Origin: Diplonema papillatum
Lineage: Eukaryota > Euglenozoa > Diplonemea > Diplonemida > Diplonemidae
Length of the DNA: 64,000 nucleotides
Direction of reading: 5' to 3'
Assembly (NCBI GenBank): GCA_030068145.1
Contig: JAPJBO010000502.1
Location: forward strand, 101,779-165,778
Within the stretch, counting starts at the first letter, position 1. Every line of letters starts with the position of its first letter. Made by a program: the position numbers and the translations under genes. This document shows positions 61,195 to 64,000 of this stretch, piece by piece. The notes under the pieces are model-generated. The model ran no database searches. It was not told the DNA's origin and saw only the letters and a list, made by a program, of their open reading frames with translations.

Positions 61195-64000
61195 TTTTTT
61201 TTTTTCCCGACGACAACTAGTGTCAGACTAGCCTACCCGAAGGCAGTTGATTTCTTTAGGCGAGGTTTCTCTACCGGCGGAAGTTGTTTGGGTTAGCGTT
61301 TTTTTCTTTTCTTTTTTCTCCTTCCGTTGATATTGTTAGTCATTCACTCTCCCTTTTCCCTACCGCTCCGATCACTTCTCTTTCCACTTCTTCCTCTTCC
61401 GTTGCCCCCCACACAAGACGCAGTGCTGATTTACTCGAGATATCTCAAAACTAGCGAGGACCACCGTGCCGCTAACGGGTCGTCGCACAGGACCTTCACG
61501 CGTTTCGCCACGTGCCGGATCGTGTCTCTTCGTTTCTTTGCAAAGTCCGCGAGCAGTCCCTTCAGTTGTGGCGGGTCGGTGGGGTATGCGTGACGGATGT
61601 CGGACACTTCGTTGTGCGTCGCATCATCTGCGAGCAGGACGTGTTGCGCGTTGGCCAGCGCCGCGCACCGCTTGCAGGCGATCCGGGTGGCTCGCGGCAT
61701 CACCGCTCGCCGGATAATCGCTTGCAAGAGGTCCACGGCGCCGGGCAGTACTTCGAGGGAGCGGAGCGTACTCCCCTTCGTTGTCTCCGCCGACGCAAGT
61801 TCCCGTATGCTCCTCGTCGCCGTCTTTGTCCGGCTGTACTGCCACACGCGCTTCACGTACCGAATGGGGCTCTCCAGCTGCGGGAAGTCCTCTGCGGCGT
61901 AACAGCAAACAGCTCTTACCCCGTTCTTCCGATACAGGAGCTCAACGTCCAGAACCGGAAGTCTCTCCTGGAGGGCCCGCGTCGCCGCCTCATCTGCGCC
62001 GTTGATGTCGGTGTTGTCGGCGTGTCCCTTACCCCATCGGAGGCACTGCTCATACTCGCCGACCACGCCTGCCACGGGGTCACCGGGCTCCTTTCGGCGG
62101 ATTCGCAGGATGGCCGCTTCGCTGTCGCTGTACCACGAAACCCTCTCGGGGGCGACATCCCACCGTCTCAGCACGGTTGCCAACAGCATCATTGCCGCCA
62201 GTTCGGTCTCTGTGCTCGAGGTCACGGTTCCGCTTAGCAGGCAGCCGAAGGACATCGTTCCGAAATTGACTCCGGCGGACCCGCGCGATTCGTCCTCGAG
62301 AAAACCCCCATCGCTCGCCACCACAACATCATGCGTCAACAAGAATTCCCGGCCCAGCATCACGTCGATCTGCGAGAGTATGTCCTCTCCCACGGCTGTT
62401 TGTCGGGGGGGCCTTCGACGGAAGCCTGCTACAGGGAGGGCGTCCCTTTCTTCGTTGGGTCGGTGAGCCAGGTACGCCCGCGTTCGTTGAAGTGCCGCGT
62501 AATGTTCCACGTTCGGGCACGCGAAGCCGTCCTTGCACCATGCAAATTCCTTAATCCCTCTACTGTGGCGATGCTTCGGGAAGAGACTTGCGTGAGAAGC
62601 TACCAGCTTGGGTGCTCTTGGGTCGAAGCAGGAGGATAGGCAGTGCATGGACAGGGTGGGCAGTACGTGGCTGCGGAAGAAGGCACACTTACGTCTTGTC
62701 GAGCGGTAGACGTGGGAGTTGGTGAAGTCTACCAGGCGTGCCAGCCTTTCCAAGTTCTTCGCGTCATTCTCGCACCCTCTCGTTCGTCTGTCCGCGTGCA
62801 GGCAGGCCCCCAGCAGTTTTGCGCGGTTCACGGTCTCGCGGTGAGGTTCAGTGCTCCACACGAAGGGAGTCTTCGCCAATACAAGGATCTTGTCTTCAGC
62901 CAGCTCCAACCCTTTCGACGCCGACCACGATTGGAGCGCCCCAAAAGTAGCTGGGAGGCGTGACCTTGTTGTTCGGGCCACCAGATCATCGACGTACGCC
63001 CGGGTCTCTTCCCTCGGGGGGGGCTCGCAGGTGTACAGTACGAAGAGGAGTACGCTGAGGGGTGAGCCTTGGAGTACGCCTCGCCCCAAGCCGACCGGCG
63101 GGGTAAACCCGTCGTAGTGAACAATCGTCACCTCCTGGCCCTCGATTACCCTTGCTACTGTCTTCGCCCATTCGGGGCCAAGCAGCCTCTCTACCGTCTG
63201 TATCAGCCTTCCGTGCGGAATCGAGTCGAAGGCGGCCCGGACGTCTACCAGGAGCAGCAAGCGCTCGTCGTCTTCCTCAGAACCCATCTCTGATTCCAGC
63301 CACTCCCGTGCATGGAGGACCACCTGCGCCGCCCCGCTTTGCCTACCGCATCCGAACTGGAACTCGTGCATCTGGACCAATGACTGTACCAACGGTTTCA
63401 TTTTCAGATACAATGCCGAGTGCTGCAGCTTTGCAAAGAGAGGCATTATTGCAATTGGCCGGTACCCCCTCGGATCCGACGTTCGCATCGCCTTCCCCTT
63501 CCAGAATAAGAAAATCCAAGACACTCGCTGTCGCGCCGGTACGCCCTCACGAGTCCATCTGTTGAGCTCAGCTGTCGTTGACTCAAGAGTTCTCTCTGAC
63601 ATTGTTTTTAAAAACTTCGGTGAGAAGTCAGCTGTTCGAGCAGTGGACCGGATGACAGCTATCGCCGCGCTGACGTCTTCGGCCGACAACGCAATCGGTA
63701 CGGCGTCGCGGGGCAGGATTATCGGTGGGTGTAGGGCGTCAGATTGGTATTTGTTCCGGAGGAACGCCGTAAAGACGGCGGGATTCTCCAGCATCGGTGG
63801 CTGATAAGGTGATGACAGGTTTGGAGACTTGTGGTGTTGCCCGGCCGCGTCCAATTTCTTTCGGATCGACCGAATCTCTGCATTTAGGGTCGACTTCAGT
63901 TGTGCGCCGGCGCTGCTACGGAGTATAATTCGACGATATAGGGCATCCTGCAGCCTCGCCACCTTCGTGCTTCTGGGTCGAGGGGGTGGGCGAGCACCCG
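61195..64000 (-). mobile_element. RNase-H LINE, copy 2 (runs off the window)
   Basis: The 3' end has the same CTAGTCTGACACTAG stem-loop and poly(A) (T at 61195-61205) as copy 1. The coding region is open to the right edge; an upstream endonuclease domain would be outside the window. Confidence 0.9.
61431..64000 (-). CDS. RNase-H LINE polyprotein: RT, RNase H, C-terminal Cys/His module (5' partial)
   Basis: The frame is open from beyond the right edge to a stop at 61431; the nominal start at 63962 is GTG, not a real start. RT motifs: GYRPIAIMPLFAKLQ, LLVDVRAAFDSIPHGRL (motif A), GRGVLQGSPLSVLL (motif B) and RAYVDDLVART (motif C, about 320 codons in). RNase H follows: ASDGGFLEDE (~547), TETELAAMM, YSDSEAAILRI (~610) and GADEAATRAL (~655), giving the catalytic D-E-D-D set. 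A ~190-residue C-terminal region carries CKRCAALANAQHVLLADDATH. RT plus RNase H matches I/R1/Ingi-like LINE clades. No disabling change seen, so it may be active. Confidence 0.85.
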   Translation of the reverse strand, partial: GARPPPRPRSTKVARLQDALYRRIILRSSAGAQLKSTLNAEIRSIRKKLDAAGQHHKSPNLSSPYQPPMLENPAVFTAFLRNKYQSDALHPPIILPRDAVPIALSAEDVSAAIAVIRSTARTADFSPKFLKTMSERTLESTTAELNRWTREGVPARQRVSWIFLFWKGKAMRTSDPRGYRPIAIMPLFAKLQHSALYLKMKPLVQSLVQMHEFQFGCGRQSGAAQVVLHAREWLESEMGSEEDDERLLLLVDVRAAFDSIPHGRLIQTVERLLGPEWAKTVARVIEGQEVTIVHYDGFTPPVGLGRGVLQGSPLSVLLFVLYTCEPPPREETRAYVDDLVARTTRSRLPATFGALQSWSASKGLELAEDKILVLAKTPFVWSTEPHRETVNRAKLLGACLHADRRTRGCENDAKNLERLARLVDFTNSHVYRSTRRKCAFFRSHVLPTLSMHCLSSCFDPRAPKLVASHASLFPKHRHSRGIKEFAWCKDGFACPNVEHYAALQRTRAYLAHRPNEERDALPVAGFRRRPPRQTAVGEDILSQIDVMLGREFLLTHDVVVASDGGFLEDESRGSAGVNFGTMSFGCLLSGTVTSSTETELAAMMLLATVLRRWDVAPERVSWYSDSEAAILRIRRKEPGDPVAGVVGEYEQCLRWGKGHADNTDINGADEAATRALQERLPVLDVELLYRKNGVRAVCCYAAEDFPQLESPIRYVKRVWQYSRTKTATRSIRELASAETTKGSTLRSLEVLPGAVDLLQAIIRRAVMPRATRIACKRCAALANAQHVLLADDATHNEVSDIRHAYPTDPPQLKGLLADFAKKRRDTIRHVAKRVKVLCDDPLAARWSSLVLRYLE

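Overview
This is eukaryotic nuclear DNA, most likely from a protist or alga that I cannot name. The signs are a GT-AG intron, a diverged 18S rRNA fragment, polyadenylated retrocopies, a DHHC-type palmitoyltransferase and a secreted multi-module cysteine-rich protein. There are no operons, Shine-Dalgarno sites or prokaryotic genes. Most of the window is transposable elements of many classes; host genes are few and all on the minus strand. ATG was required for starts where I could check it.

Layout. 1-1484: an inverted repeat around an 18S rRNA fragment. 1480-5217: a two-exon secreted Cys-rich protein with a TTP minisatellite and a SINE in its intron. 7190-9571: a Gln/Pro-rich gene whose 3' part is amplified four-fold. 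9773-11760: a decayed LINE. 12-27 kb: gene-poor sequence packed with inverted-repeat DNA elements (18.3-19.1, 19.12-20.69, 20.70-22.38, 22.39-23.33, 24.06-26.89 kb), plus the C-terminal exon of a DHHC palmitoyltransferase at 17.0-17.3 kb. 27.5-31.5 kb: a tyrosine-recombinase (DIRS-like) retrotransposon. 32.1-35.3 kb: an intact hAT-like transposase ORF. 36.8-38.2 kb: a large foldback hairpin and a tRNA-derived SINE. 38.7-39.4 kb: the N-terminal part of a DHHC enzyme, possibly the first exon of the 17 kb gene with a ~21 kb transposon-filled intron. 39.76-43.40 kb: a 3.6 kb terminal-inverted-repeat element with a nested MITE and a 40-bp minisatellite. 45.8-46.4 kb: an acidic hypothetical protein.

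46.5-64.0 kb: a head-to-tail series of retroelement pieces, all transcribed leftward and each ending in a poly(A) tract (poly(T) on the + strand). It holds one full-length restriction-like-endonuclease (RLE) LINE with an 18-bp target-site duplication and tandem 2A-like motifs, a 5'-truncated relative with a long low-complexity C-terminal tail, two near-identical copies of an RNase-H LINE, a diverged relative of that LINE, and hAT fragments.

The most unusual items are the poly(A)-punctuated chain, the 2A-bearing RLE element, the 20.7-22.4 kb element with ~460-bp inverted repeats around one small basic-tailed ORF, the DIRS-like element with recombinase upstream of reverse transcriptase, and the possibly 21-kb-split DHHC gene. 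No CRISPR array and no confident complete tRNA gene were seen.
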